A DNA stretch of 64,000 bases. Origin: Streptomyces physcomitrii. GTDB lineage: Bacteria > Actinomycetota > Actinomycetes > Streptomycetales > Streptomycetaceae. How positions within the stretch are numbered: position 1 is the first letter of the stretch; each line of letters starts with the position of its first letter. The stretch covers positions 62,001 to 126,000 of the forward strand of contig NZ_JAAWWP010000016.1 in NCBI RefSeq assembly GCF_012273655.1, written 5' to 3'. The position numbers and the translations under genes were made by a program. The notes under the pieces are model-generated. The model worked only from the letters and a program-made list of their open reading frames with translations, was not told the origin of the DNA and did no database searches. This document shows positions 8,988 to 18,742 of this stretch, piece by piece.

Positions 8988-9869
8988 GTGACCAGCGCTG
9001 AACTCACCACCGCCCCCTCCGCACTGCGCATTCCCGGCCCGGCGACCCCCTACCAGGGAGACATCGCCCGCTACTGGGACGGAGAGGCCCGGCCCGTGAA
9101 CCTGCGCCTCGGCGACATCGACGGCCTCTACCACCACCACTACGGCATCGGTGAGGTCGACACCGCCGCGCTCGGCGACCCGGAGGACAAGGACAGCGAG
9201 GACAAGCTGATCGCCGAGCTCCACCGGCTGGAGTCGGCGCAGGCCGATGTCCTCCTGGCGCACCTCGGTGACATCGGACGCGACGACACCCTGGTGGACG
9301 CGGGCTGCGGCCGCGGCGGCTCGATGGTGATGGCGCACCAGCGCTTCGGATGCTCGGTGGAAGGCGTGACCCTGTCCGCCAAGCAGGCCGACTTCGCCAA
9401 CGGGCGCGCCGCGGAGCTGGGCATCGACGACCACGTCCGTGCCACGGTCTGCAACATGCTCTCCACGCCCTTCGCGACCGGCTCCGCCGCGGCCTCGTGG
9501 AACAACGAGTCGAGCATGTACGTGGACCTGGACGATCTCTTCGCCGAGCACTCCCGCGTCCTGAGGATCGGCGGCCGCTATGTGACCATCACCGGCTGCT
9601 GGAACCCGCGCTATGGCCAGCCGTCGAAGTGGGTCTCGCAGATCAACGCGCACTTCGAGTGCAACATCCACTCGCGCCGGGAATACCTGCGCGCCATGGC
9701 CGACCACCGCCTCGTGCCGCAGGCCGTGATCGACCTCACCCCCGACACCTTGCCCTACTGGGAGCTGCGGGCCACGTCCTCACTGGTCACGGGGATCGAG
9801 GACGCGTTCATCAATTCCTACCGGGACGGATCCTTCCAGTACGTCCTCATCGCGGCCGACCGCGTCTGA
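8988..9869 (+). CDS. Geranyl diphosphate 2-C-methyltransferase
   Basis: 293 residues. This SAM-dependent enzyme methylates C2 of geranyl diphosphate and supplies the C11 substrate of the cyclase just upstream. The SAM motif I VDAGCGRGG is at 103-111, followed by the SMT-like blocks SWNNESSMYVDL and RYVTITGCWN. The start is GTG at 8988 with AGAAGGA 7-8 nt before it, 17 nt after the cyclase stop. The shell-cyclase-methyltransferase order is the standard actinobacterial 2-MIB operon, which ends here at a strong hairpin. Confidence 0.94.
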   Translation: MTSAELTTAPSALRIPGPATPYQGDIARYWDGEARPVNLRLGDIDGLYHHHYGIGEVDTAALGDPEDKDSEDKLIAELHRLESAQADVLLAHLGDIGRDDTLVDAGCGRGGSMVMAHQRFGCSVEGVTLSAKQADFANGRAAELGIDDHVRATVCNMLSTPFATGSAAASWNNESSMYVDLDDLFAEHSRVLRIGGRYVTITGCWNPRYGQPSKWVSQINAHFECNIHSRREYLRAMADHRLVPQAVIDLTPDTLPYWELRATSSLVTGIEDAFINSYRDGSFQYVLIAADRV

Positions 9870-9884
9870 CGGCGCCCTGCCCCT

Positions 9885-9924
9885 GGCCGGTCGGCACCGG
9901 GGAGCCTCCCGGCGCCGACCGGCC
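9885..9924 (+). terminator. Terminator hairpin after the 2-MIB operon
   Basis: Arms GGCCGGTCGGC (9885-9895) and GCCGACCGGCC (9914-9924) pair perfectly over 11 bp, and the loop itself contains CCGGG/CCCGG, extending the stem. It starts 15 nt after the methyltransferase stop. There is no U-tract beyond GTCTTC, which is normal in Streptomyces. Confidence 0.75.
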
Positions 9925-10078
9925 GTCTTCACGTCGGGCAGGGCAGGCCGTCCCCGGCCGTCACGCTTGGTTAATATGCTCACTTCATACCGGAGGCCGG
10001 AGGCGGGGCGATTCCCCTCCCTGGTGCGCTCCGGATCGGCCGTGGGGCGCGAGGCTGACGAGGGGCTGATCCGAGGAC

Positions 10079-10990
10079 ATGCTGAGAGAGGTCACCGCGA
10101 CCCGCTGGATCGAGCCGCTGCACACCGGCGGCTCCGTGCCCGGTCTCGTCGAGGCCGACGATCTCGGCGCGTACGTCGTGAAGTTCACCGGTTCCGCGCA
10201 GGGCCGCAAGGCGCTGGTCGCCGAGATCGTGGTGGGGGAGCTGGCCCGGCGGCTCGGCCTGCGGGTGCCGGAGCTGGTGCTCGCCCACTTCGATCCGGCC
10301 GTGGCCGCCGGGGAGCCGCATCAGGAGGTGCGGGAGATGGTGGAGGCCAGCGCGGGGCTCAACCTCGGGATGGACCATCTGCCGGGGGCCGCGGACTTCC
10401 GGCCGGAGGCGATCGAGGTCGATCCGGTCGAGGCCGGGCGGGTGGTCTGGCTGGACGCGCTGACCGCCAATGTCGACCGGACCGTCCACAGCTCCAATCT
10501 GATGATCTGGCCCCGACGCGGCGTCGCCCCGCCCCGGTTGTGGCTGATCGACCACGGGGCCGCCCTCGTCTTCCACCACCGCTGGGAGTCCGCGGCCGCC
10601 AGCGTAAGCAAGGCCTACGACTTCCGTGATCACGCCCTCGGCCGGTACCGCCCCGACACCGCGGCCGCCGACGCCGCCCTCGCACCCCGGATCACCGAGG
10701 AACTGCTGCGGGAGATCACCGCCCTGGTCCCCGACGCCTGGCTGCTGCCGGAGGAGGGCTTCGAGACCGCCGAGCAGGTGCGCGCGGCCTACGCGGGCTG
10801 GCTCGCGGCCCGGGCCCGTGCCTCGGAGGCCTGGCTGCCCACCTCCTTCCGCAGCGCGGAGCAACTGGCCGCCGAGGACGAACGCCGCAGCGCCGCCACC
10901 CGCGCGGGCCGCCCCGCCTGGCTCAAGGAGGTGCCGGACCTGCACGGGAAGCCCGCCGTGGAGCACCGCCGCCAGGCCCCGCCGCGCTGA
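10079..10990 (+). CDS. HipA-like kinase family protein
   Basis: 303 residues. The kinase core includes YVVKFTGSAQGRKALVAEI (phosphate-binding loop and Lys), LDALTANVDRTVHSSNLM (catalytic-loop region) and LWLIDHGAAL (metal-binding Asp), as in the stand-alone HipA-like (HipA_2) proteins of actinomycetes. It lacks the N-terminal subdomain of toxin HipA and there is no HipB-type antitoxin beside it, so a persister toxin role is not supported. It is transcribed alone, about 200 nt after the 2-MIB operon; an A/T-rich stretch (TTAATATGCT at 9971-9980) lies in the gap. The substrate is unknown. Confidence 0.75.
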   Translation: MLREVTATRWIEPLHTGGSVPGLVEADDLGAYVVKFTGSAQGRKALVAEIVVGELARRLGLRVPELVLAHFDPAVAAGEPHQEVREMVEASAGLNLGMDHLPGAADFRPEAIEVDPVEAGRVVWLDALTANVDRTVHSSNLMIWPRRGVAPPRLWLIDHGAALVFHHRWESAAASVSKAYDFRDHALGRYRPDTAAADAALAPRITEELLREITALVPDAWLLPEEGFETAEQVRAAYAGWLAARARASEAWLPTSFRSAEQLAAEDERRSAATRAGRPAWLKEVPDLHGKPAVEHRRQAPPR

Positions 10991-11005
10991 ACGGGCGCGG
11001 CGGGG
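10977..11005. terminator. Bidirectional terminator hairpin between convergent genes
   Basis: Arms CCCCGCCGCGC (10977-10987) and GCGCGGCGGGG (10995-11005) pair perfectly around a 7-nt loop that contains the stop codon of the HipA-like gene. Only 23 nt separate the two convergent genes, so this hairpin can end transcripts from both sides. Confidence 0.65.
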
Positions 11006-11013
11006 ACGGGAGT

Positions 11014-12633
<1,620 letters not shown>

Positions 12634-12873
12634 CAGCGGCTCACTTCCTTCTGCTCCATGGTGCGCTCTGCTCCGTGTTCGTAGCGGTGGCCGGGCTCGC
12701 GCACCGCGCCCACGGTGCGCGCCCGCCCGGGGCCGCGCGGCCCCTGAGGTGCACGGTACGGCCGTGGCCCGGTGCCTGGCGAGAGGCCTCCCCGCCACGT
12801 CGGGCCGGCTGAGTGGCCGGTGTGGCGCATACCGGACGGCGGGCACCGAGGCCGGGCCGCCGGATGGCGGCTC

Positions 12874-13500
12874 TCACGGCGGTCCTTCGAGGCGGGCGAG
12901 GTCCGCCGGGGTGTCGATGTCGTGGTCCTCGGCCACGTCCCCGCAGTCCACCCGCCGCAGTTGCGACGCACGGGCGCGCAGCAGGTCCCGGGCACCGCGG
13001 TCGCCCACCGCCCCGGCCGCCGCCTCGGCCCAGTGCTCGCGCCCGAGCAGTACGGGGTGCCCGGCGCGTCCCCCGTACGCGGCCGTGGCCAGCGAACCGG
13101 GTCCCGTGTACGCCGCCCGCACCCGCCGGACGGCCTCGGCGCCGATCCCGGGCTGGTCGACGAGGAGGACCAGGGCCGCCCCGGCGGGGGAGGGCCCGAG
13201 GGAGGCGAGACCGGCCCGCAGCGAGGAGCCCATGCCCTCCTGCCAGCCGGGGTTCTCGACCAGGACGCAGCCGCCGAGCCGCGCCGAGCGCCGCACCTCG
13301 TGGCTCCCCGCGCCGAGCACCACGTGCACGGGTGCGCAGCCCCCGGCGCGCAGGGCGGCGGCGGCCTTCTCGACGAGCAGGCGGTCCCCGTCGGCGAGCA
13401 GCGCCTTGGGGCGCCCGCCGAGCCGGCGCCCGCCGCCGGCCGCGAGCAGCAGTCCGGCGATCACGGGCGGGTGGGCGGTGCCGGGTCCCTGGGAGGTCAT
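12874..13500 (-). CDS. MocA-like nucleotidyltransferase (molybdenum cofactor cytidylyltransferase family)
   Basis: 208 residues. The nucleotide-binding signature AGLLLAAGGGRRLGGRPKAL is near the N-terminus, followed by VLLVDQPG and GHPVLLGREHW, typical of the MobA/MocA GT-A fold family. MocA converts molybdopterin to MCD for xanthine-dehydrogenase-type enzymes, which fits a purine-catabolism neighbourhood. No dehydrogenase subunit is in the window. The ATG at 13500 follows AGGAG closely, so an ATG at 13539 is an alternative start. It is transcribed in the same direction as aceB with a 240-nt gap (12634-12873) that holds nothing recognised. Confidence 0.75.
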   Translation of the reverse strand: MTSQGPGTAHPPVIAGLLLAAGGGRRLGGRPKALLADGDRLLVEKAAAALRAGGCAPVHVVLGAGSHEVRRSARLGGCVLVENPGWQEGMGSSLRAGLASLGPSPAGAALVLLVDQPGIGAEAVRRVRAAYTGPGSLATAAYGGRAGHPVLLGREHWAEAAAGAVGDRGARDLLRARASQLRRVDCGDVAEDHDIDTPADLARLEGPP

Positions 13501-13778
13501 TGCTCCTGCATACCGCAGGGCGGGCCGGTCCGGGGCCATCCGGCGGCGGGACACGTGCCCGGCCCCGGGCGGTGCCGTGGCGACGGGCGGAGGTATCGAT
13601 TCCCTTCAGCCACAGCACAGTTGAATTTCCGTCTGCACTGTGGCGCGGGGGCCGTCCGGTGGCGTTTACTGGCCCGACCCCGAACGGTGCCCTACAACCC
13701 GCCGGGGCGACGGGGGACGCGCAAGAGCAGGACAGGGGCACAACAGGCGCACAAGGACGTGCGAGGGGGCTTGAGACT

Positions 13779-14093
13779 GTGTTGCGGAGCATGGGACAGA
13801 CGCCCGTGGTCAGGGCCGGCGAGGACTCGAGGGTGACGGCACTGCGCGAGGCCGTCTCCCGCCTGCGGCGGGAACTCGCGGTGTATCCCTCGGAATTCCC
13901 CGAGCGGGCGATAGCGGAGGACGAACTCGCGGCGCTGCAGGTGATGGCGAACTCGGGAACGCCCGAACTCAGACGGCTCAGACGGTCCTTATTGCTGATC
14001 GCCGGTTCGGCGGGCTCGGTGAGCGCCCTCAGCGGCGGCCTCGCCCAGGTCAGGCGGGCGGTGGAACTCTTCGGTCAGCTGCCGGTGGACTGA
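13779..14093 (+). CDS. DUF5955-like small conserved protein with a TTA codon
   Basis: 104 residues from GTG 13779, which has GAGGGGG 9 nt upstream; an in-frame ATG at 13791 is the alternative. The protein is helical and charged (SRLRRELAVYPSEFPERAIA) with a hydrophobic C-terminal half (RSLLLIAGSAGSVSALSGGL). It resembles a Streptomyces-specific family annotated DUF5955, found in allantoin loci; this is recalled, not searched. The Leu codon at 13989-13991 is TTA, the codon read by the bldA tRNA, so translation should depend on development. No function is known. Confidence 0.68.
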   Translation: MLRSMGQTPVVRAGEDSRVTALREAVSRLRRELAVYPSEFPERAIAEDELAALQVMANSGTPELRRLRRSLLLIAGSAGSVSALSGGLAQVRRAVELFGQLPVD

Positions 14094-14496
14094 GCCCGGG
14101 GACCGGGCCCGGGAAGGACCCGGTGGAATGCACCCGTGGGTGGAGTGCGCGGGTGCGGTCCGTCCGGCGATTCCGGAGAACGTATGCCGGGCGACCCGTC
14201 ACGAGTTCCGGACGACGGATGACGGACGACGGATGAGGCCGGATGAGGAGCGACGGGCGAGAGGCGACCGGCGACGGTTCGGGACGGGCCCGGAGCCACG
14301 AGCGGCGCGTCCCCGATGGCGGCTTTCCCGTGACGGGTCCGCGGACGGGTCCGTGAGGGATTACGCGCCCGTGGACAGCGCGTTTCGGGACGGGGCGTGG
14401 TTGACGCGCCCCGGACCGGAGTGAAGACTCCTTCAACAGAACGTTGAATTCTTCGCGCCGGCCCCCGCGCACGGCGCCGGAGAGAAGGGGTCCCCG
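14094..14496. other. Intergenic region upstream of allantoinase, with a short tandem repeat
   Basis: 403 nt with no credible gene. It contains two copies of GGACGACGGATGA (14210-14222 and 14224-14236) and a palindrome at 14432-14448 just before allB. In S. coelicolor this position upstream of the allantoin genes is occupied by an IclR-type regulator gene (allR, recalled). Nothing resembling an IclR protein can be read here in any frame. Confidence 0.55.
14432..14448. promoter_or_regulatory. Palindromic operator candidate upstream of allB
   Basis: TTCAAC-AGAAC-GTTGAA is a perfect 6-bp inverted repeat with a 5-nt spacer, centred 57 nt before the GTG start of allantoinase, in locally A/T-rich sequence. 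The position suits a repressor site over the allantoin promoter, for an IclR-type or other dimeric regulator encoded elsewhere. The binding protein is inference. Confidence 0.5.
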
Positions 14497-15834
14497 GTGC
14501 CCGAGCCCGGAGTTGTCCTGCGGTCCGCACGGGTGCTGACGCCCGGAGGGCCGCGCCCCGCCGCCGTCCATGTGGTCGGTGAGCGCATCGAGGCGGTGCT
14601 CGGCCACGACGCGGCGGTGCCGCCCGGCGTCCGCCTCGTCGAGCTGGGGGAGCAGGCGCTGCTGCCCGGCCTCGTCGACACCCACGTCCACGTCAACGAT
14701 CCCGGGCGCAGCGAGTGGGAGGGCTTCGCCTCCGCCACCAGGGCCGCGGCGGCGGGCGGGGTGACCACGCTCGTCGACATGCCGCTGAACTCGCTGCCGC
14801 CCACCACCACGGCCGCCCATCTGCGGACCAAGCAGGACTCCGCGCGCGGCCGCGTGCAGATCGACGTCGGCTTCTGGGGCGGCGCCGTCCCGGGCAACAC
14901 CGCCGCACTGCGCCCGCTGCACCGGGCCGGGGTCTTCGGCTTCAAGTGCTTCCTCTCGCCCTCGGGCGTCGAGGAGTTCCCGCCGCTCGCGCCCGCGGAG
15001 CTGGACGCCGCCCTCGCCGAGACCGCCGCCTTCGACGGGCTGATGATCGTCCACGCCGAGGACCCCGGGCAGCTGGCCGGGGCGCCCGAGCCCAGCGGCG
15101 GAAGGTACGCCGACTTCCTCGCCTCCCGGCCGCGGGACGCCGAGCACCGGGCCGTCTCCCGGCTGATCGCGGCGGCCGAGCGGGCCGGTGCCCGGGTGCA
15201 CGTACTGCATCTCTCCTCCGGCGAGGTGCTGCCCGAGATCGCCGCGGCCCGGCGCCGCGGGACCCGCCTCACCGTGGAGACCTGCCCGCACTTCCTCACC
15301 CTCACCGCCGAGGAAGTCCCGGACGGCGCCACCGAGTTCAAGTGCTGCCCGCCGATCCGCGAGGCCGCCAACCAGGACGCGCTCTGGCAGGGCCTCGCCG
15401 AGGGCTGGATCGACTGCGTGGTCTCCGACCACTCGCCCTCCACCGCCGCGCTCAAGACCGCCGACTTCGGCACCGCCTGGGGCGGCATCTCCTCCCTCCA
15501 ACTGGGCCTGCCCGCCGTCTGGACGGCCGCCCGCGCCCGCGGCTTCGGCCTCGCGGACGTCGCCCGCTGGATGTCGACGGCGCCCGCCGCGCTCGCCGGA
15601 CTGCACCGGAAGGGCGCCGTCGAGGCGGGCCGGGACGCCGACTTCGTGGTCCTCGCCCCCGAGCGGCGCTTCACCGTCGACCCGCACCGGCTGCACCACC
15701 GCAACCCGGTCACCGCCTACGCGGGCAAGGAGCTGTACGGCGTGGTCACCCAGACCTGGCTGCGGGGCCGCCGCATCCTGGCGGACGGCGAGTTCGCCGA
15801 GCCCACCGGACGGCTCCTGGAGAGGACGGACTGA
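14497..15834 (+). CDS. allB: Allantoinase
   Basis: 445 residues. It opens the hydantoin ring of allantoin to give allantoate. Cyclic amidohydrolase signatures: DTHVHVNDPG (metal His pair), GVFGFKCFLSPSG (Lys that is carbamylated in the family), IVHAEDPG, VHVLHLSSGE, ETCPHFL and VVSDHSPS (metal Asp). The start is GTG at 14497 with GAGAAGGGG 6 nt upstream. The allantoicase gene follows 4 nt after the stop, so the two form an operon converting allantoin to ureidoglycolate. Confidence 0.93.
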   Translation: MPEPGVVLRSARVLTPGGPRPAAVHVVGERIEAVLGHDAAVPPGVRLVELGEQALLPGLVDTHVHVNDPGRSEWEGFASATRAAAAGGVTTLVDMPLNSLPPTTTAAHLRTKQDSARGRVQIDVGFWGGAVPGNTAALRPLHRAGVFGFKCFLSPSGVEEFPPLAPAELDAALAETAAFDGLMIVHAEDPGQLAGAPEPSGGRYADFLASRPRDAEHRAVSRLIAAAERAGARVHVLHLSSGEVLPEIAAARRRGTRLTVETCPHFLTLTAEEVPDGATEFKCCPPIREAANQDALWQGLAEGWIDCVVSDHSPSTAALKTADFGTAWGGISSLQLGLPAVWTAARARGFGLADVARWMSTAPAALAGLHRKGAVEAGRDADFVVLAPERRFTVDPHRLHHRNPVTAYAGKELYGVVTQTWLRGRRILADGEFAEPTGRLLERTD

Positions 15835-15838
15835 ACCC

Positions 15839-16960
15839 GTGACCCGCACCGAACCCCCGCGTTTCACCGGCGCCGCCCAGCCCTACGGCGGCGGTGACCC
15901 CTACGCCGACTACCGCACCGCCGACTTCCCCTTCGTCCACCGCACCCATCTCACCGACCGCAGGCTCGGCGCTTCCGTACTCGCCGCCAACGACGAGTTC
16001 TTCGCCGAACGCGAGAACCTGCTCCTGCCGCACCCGGCGGTCTTCGAGCCCGAGCGCTTCGGGCACAAGGGCAAGATCATGGACGGCTGGGAGACCCGGC
16101 GCCGGCGCGGCGAGGGCGCCGACCGGCCCTGGCCCGAGGCGGACGCCCACGACTGGGCCCTGGTCAGGCTCGGGGTGCCGGGGGTCGTGCACGGACTCGT
16201 CGTGGACACCGCCCACTTCCGCGGCAACCATCCGCACGCCGTCGCCGTCGAGGCCACCAGCGCCGAGGGGACCCCCGGCCCCGCGGAACTGCTCGCCCCC
16301 GAGACGGTCTGGACCGCCCTGGTCCCGCGTACCGAGGTCGGCGGCCACGCGGCCAACGGCTTCCCCGTGGAGGTGCCCCGCCGCTTCACCCATCTGCGGC
16401 TGCGGCAGTTCCCCGACGGCGGCGTGGCCCGGCTGCGGGCCTACGGCGAGGCGGTGCCGGACCCCGGCTGGCTGCTCGCCCTCGGCACCTTCGACGTGCT
16501 CGCCCTGGAGAACGGCGGCCGGGTCGAGGACGCCTCGGACCGCTTCTACTCGCCGCCCGCGCACACCCTGCTGCCCGGCCGCTCCCAGCGGATGGACGAG
16601 GGCTGGGAGACCCGCCGCCGCCGCGACCGGGGCCACGACTGGATCCGCTACCGCCTCGCCGCCGAGTCCCTGGTGCGCGGAGTGGAGATCGACACCGCGT
16701 ATCTGAAGGGCAACTCCGCGGGCTGGGCGGCGCTCTCGCTGCGCTCCGGCGAGGGCGGCGACTGGCACGAGGTCCTGCCGCGCACCCGCCTCCAGCCCGA
16801 CACCTGCCACCGCTTCCTCCTCGACGCCCCCGCCGCGGCGGACCACGCCCGGCTGGACATCTTCCCCGACGGAGGCATCTCCCGCCTCCGCCTCCTCGGC
16901 ACCCCCACCCCGGAGGGCGCCCGCCGACTCCGCGCCCGCTACGAGGAGTTGACCGGCTGA
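15839..16960 (+). CDS. alc: Allantoicase
   Basis: 373 residues built of two homologous allantoicase repeats (about residues 20-195 and 205-365). Each has the signature MDGWETRRRRG / MDEGWETRRRRD followed by GNHPHAV / GNSAGW and a late FPDGG motif. It hydrolyses allantoate to ureidoglycolate and urea. The start is GTG at 15839, 4 nt after the allB stop, with GAGAGGA inside the end of allB as ribosome site. The operon then ends at a short G/C hairpin. Ureidoglycolate breakdown yields glyoxylate, which the nearby malate synthase can use. Confidence 0.93.
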   Translation: MTRTEPPRFTGAAQPYGGGDPYADYRTADFPFVHRTHLTDRRLGASVLAANDEFFAERENLLLPHPAVFEPERFGHKGKIMDGWETRRRRGEGADRPWPEADAHDWALVRLGVPGVVHGLVVDTAHFRGNHPHAVAVEATSAEGTPGPAELLAPETVWTALVPRTEVGGHAANGFPVEVPRRFTHLRLRQFPDGGVARLRAYGEAVPDPGWLLALGTFDVLALENGGRVEDASDRFYSPPAHTLLPGRSQRMDEGWETRRRRDRGHDWIRYRLAAESLVRGVEIDTAYLKGNSAGWAALSLRSGEGGDWHEVLPRTRLQPDTCHRFLLDAPAAADHARLDIFPDGGISRLRLLGTPTPEGARRLRARYEELTG

Positions 16961-16974
16961 CGCGGTTCACCAGC

Positions 16975-16992
16975 CGGGGGACCGGACCCCCG
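16975..16992 (+). terminator. Terminator hairpin after the allantoin operon
   Basis: CGGGGG (16975-16980) pairs with CCCCCG (16987-16992) around a 6-nt loop, beginning 14 nt after the allantoicase stop. The stem is short but G/C only. The remainder up to 17110 shows nothing recognisable. Confidence 0.5.
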
Positions 16993-17110
16993 CGCCCCCT
17001 CGCGAGGAGGCCGAGAACCCCTCACCGCCCCCGCGCGAGGAGAGCCGCCCCCGCTTCCGGGACCCGGACACCCCCGGCTCCTTCCGCAGGAGATCCGCGC
17101 CCCGCCCGCC

Positions 17111-17689
17111 CTACGCCGCATGCCCCCCGTCCACCGCGATCTCGGCACCGGTGAGGTAGGCGCCGCCCGGTCCGGCCAGATGCGCCACCGTGGCGGCGAT
17201 CTCCTCGGCGGTGCCGAAGCGGCCGAGCGCGGTCAGCGCGCTCTGCTCGCGGGCGTACGGGCCCTCTGCCGGGTTGAGGTCGGTGTCGACGGGGCCGGGG
17301 TGCACCAGGTCCGCGGTGATGCCGCGCGGGCCCAGCTCCCGGGCCAGCGCCTTGGTCAGCCCGCCGAGCGCCGCCTTGCTCATCGCGTAGAGCGTCCCGC
17401 CCGGGCCAAGCACCCCGATACCCGCGTGCTCGACGAGAACGTCGAGGCGCCCGAGGGCGGCCACGGTCCGCTCCACCGCGCCGGCCGTCTCCCCGGCGTC
17501 GCCCGCGTCGGCGCGCAGCGCGAGACCGCGGCGGCCGAGGGCCTCGATCCGGGCGCAGACCTTCTCGGCCTCCGCCTCGCCCCGGACACAGGTGAGCGCC
17601 ACATCGGCGCCCTCTTCGGCGAGCCGCAGCGCGGTGGCCGCGCCGATACCGCGGCTGCCGCCGGTCACCAGGGCCACCTTGCCGTTCAC
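17111..17689 (-). CDS. Short-chain dehydrogenase/reductase with a large internal deletion (probably inactive)
   Basis: 192 residues, about 50 fewer than a classical SDR. The NAD(P) loop VTGGSRGIG (residues 8-16) and the C-terminal end (PGPVDTDLNP, GAEIAVDGGHAA) are intact. Between the motif normally read as NNAG (here VEHAG, 86-90) and the catalytic Tyr101/Lys105 of YAMSK there are only ten residues instead of about sixty. The helix and strand that carry the catalytic Ser and the NVRG/GSV motifs are missing. The frame is kept, so this looks like a clean in-frame deletion. GTG at 17689 has GAAGGAGA upstream. It may be an expressed but catalytically dead protein, or a pseudogene. Confidence 0.72.
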   Translation of the reverse strand: MNGKVALVTGGSRGIGAATALRLAEEGADVALTCVRGEAEAEKVCARIEALGRRGLALRADAGDAGETAGAVERTVAALGRLDVLVEHAGIGVLGPGGTLYAMSKAALGGLTKALARELGPRGITADLVHPGPVDTDLNPAEGPYAREQSALTALGRFGTAEEIAATVAHLAGPGGAYLTGAEIAVDGGHAA

Positions 17690-17950
17690 GGGATTCTCCT
17701 TCGGACGTGCGGGGAGGTTCCTGAGCGGAACCGCTCCGGCCTCCTGCGGGCCGGACACGTCTCCCACGCAATCCGCGGCCGGGCCGCCCCGCCGGCAACG
17801 ATCGGACGTCGAACCCCCGGCCCCGGGGCAGCAGCCTTGCGGCGCGGCGAAGATCTCCCGCCCCGCCACCGATGATTCCGTGGCCGGAGTGCAGTCGTAC
17901 TGGGGGAAGGGGCCACCACCGAGGGCGCCCCGTCACGAGAGGGAACCGTC

Positions 17951-18577
17951 ATGAAGATCAGCCTCACCGCCTTCGTCAGCCTCGACGGCGTGCACCAGGC
18001 GCCGGGCGGCCCCGAGGAGGACACCAGCGGCGGATTCACCCAGGGCGGCTGGTCCGTGCCGTACGGGGATGAGGACTTCGGCCGCTTCATGACCGAGGTC
18101 TTCGACCGGGCCGAGGCCTTCCTGCTGGGCCGCAGGACCTACGAGATCTTCGCCGCCCACTGGCCCCGGGTCACCGACCCCGCCGACCCGGTGGCCGGCA
18201 AGCTGAACCGGCTGCCCAAGTACGTCGCCTCCACCACCCTGGCCTCGGCGGACTGGGCCCACACCACGGTCCTCGGCGAGGACGTCCCGGAGCGGGTAGG
18301 GCAGCTCAAGTCCCGGCCCGGCGGGGAACTGCAGGTGCACGGCAGCGCCCGGCTCGCCCGGACCCTGCTCGCCCACGGGCTGGTGGACACCCTGCACCTG
18401 CTGGTCTTCCCGGTCGTCCTCGGCTCCGGCCGCACCCTGTTCGGCGGCGGCGCCCTGCCCACCGCCTTCACACTCGGCGGGGTCCGCACCACGAGCACCG
18501 GCGTGGTGATCCACACCTACGAGGCCGCCGGACGCCCCGAGTACGGCACCTACGCACTGGACCCCGAGACGAGCTGA
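17951..18577 (+). CDS. Dihydrofolate reductase-like (RibD C-terminal domain) reductase
   Basis: 208 residues. It matches the small actinobacterial DHFR/RibD-C family: MKISLTAFVSLDGV at the N-terminus, FLLGRRTYEIFAAHWP, YVASTTL and LVDTLHLLVFPVVLGSG. Members are NADPH-dependent reductases of mostly unknown substrate. ATG at 17951 follows GAGAGGGA. It diverges from the truncated SDR gene; the 261 nt between them (17690-17950) should hold both promoters but show no clear motif. Confidence 0.82.
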   Translation: MKISLTAFVSLDGVHQAPGGPEEDTSGGFTQGGWSVPYGDEDFGRFMTEVFDRAEAFLLGRRTYEIFAAHWPRVTDPADPVAGKLNRLPKYVASTTLASADWAHTTVLGEDVPERVGQLKSRPGGELQVHGSARLARTLLAHGLVDTLHLLVFPVVLGSGRTLFGGGALPTAFTLGGVRTTSTGVVIHTYEAAGRPEYGTYALDPETS

Positions 18578-18682
18578 CCCGCGCCCGCGCCACCCCGCGT
18601 GGGGCCCCTGCGCCGGGTGGGGCGGAGGTGAATCCGTCCAGGCCCACCTGGGGGAAGCGTCGTCACCGAGTGGTGAACGTAC

Positions 18683-18735
18683 GGAAAACACCGGCGACTT
18701 GGCGTTGACACCGGCCTCTCTACGCGCGTCATGCT
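18683..18735 (+). promoter_or_regulatory. Candidate promoters of the secreted RNase gene
   Basis: TTGACA at 18705-18710 is a consensus -35; a weak -10 (CATGCT, 18730-18735) follows at 19 nt, which would make the RNase mRNA almost leaderless. An ECF-like pair, GGAAAA (18683-18688) and CGTT (18703-18706), overlaps it. Which is used cannot be told by eye. Confidence 0.35.
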
Positions 18736-18742
18736 AGGAGGC

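Noticed and set aside
10079..10990. HipBA toxin-antitoxin system
   Set aside because: The kinase belongs to a stand-alone HipA-like family, has no HipA N-terminal subdomain and no HipB HTH gene next to it.
12634..12657. Short ORF (Met-Glu-Gln-Lys-Glu-Val-Ser-Arg) ending on the malate synthase start
   Set aside because: It could be a leader peptide, but it has only eight codons, no regulatory codon run and no attenuator-like hairpins, so it was not annotated.
14075..14530. Open frames on both strands in the 14.1-14.5 kb gap that might be the missing IclR regulator
   Set aside because: They are too short and show no winged-helix or effector-domain motif; the composition is that of non-coding sequence.
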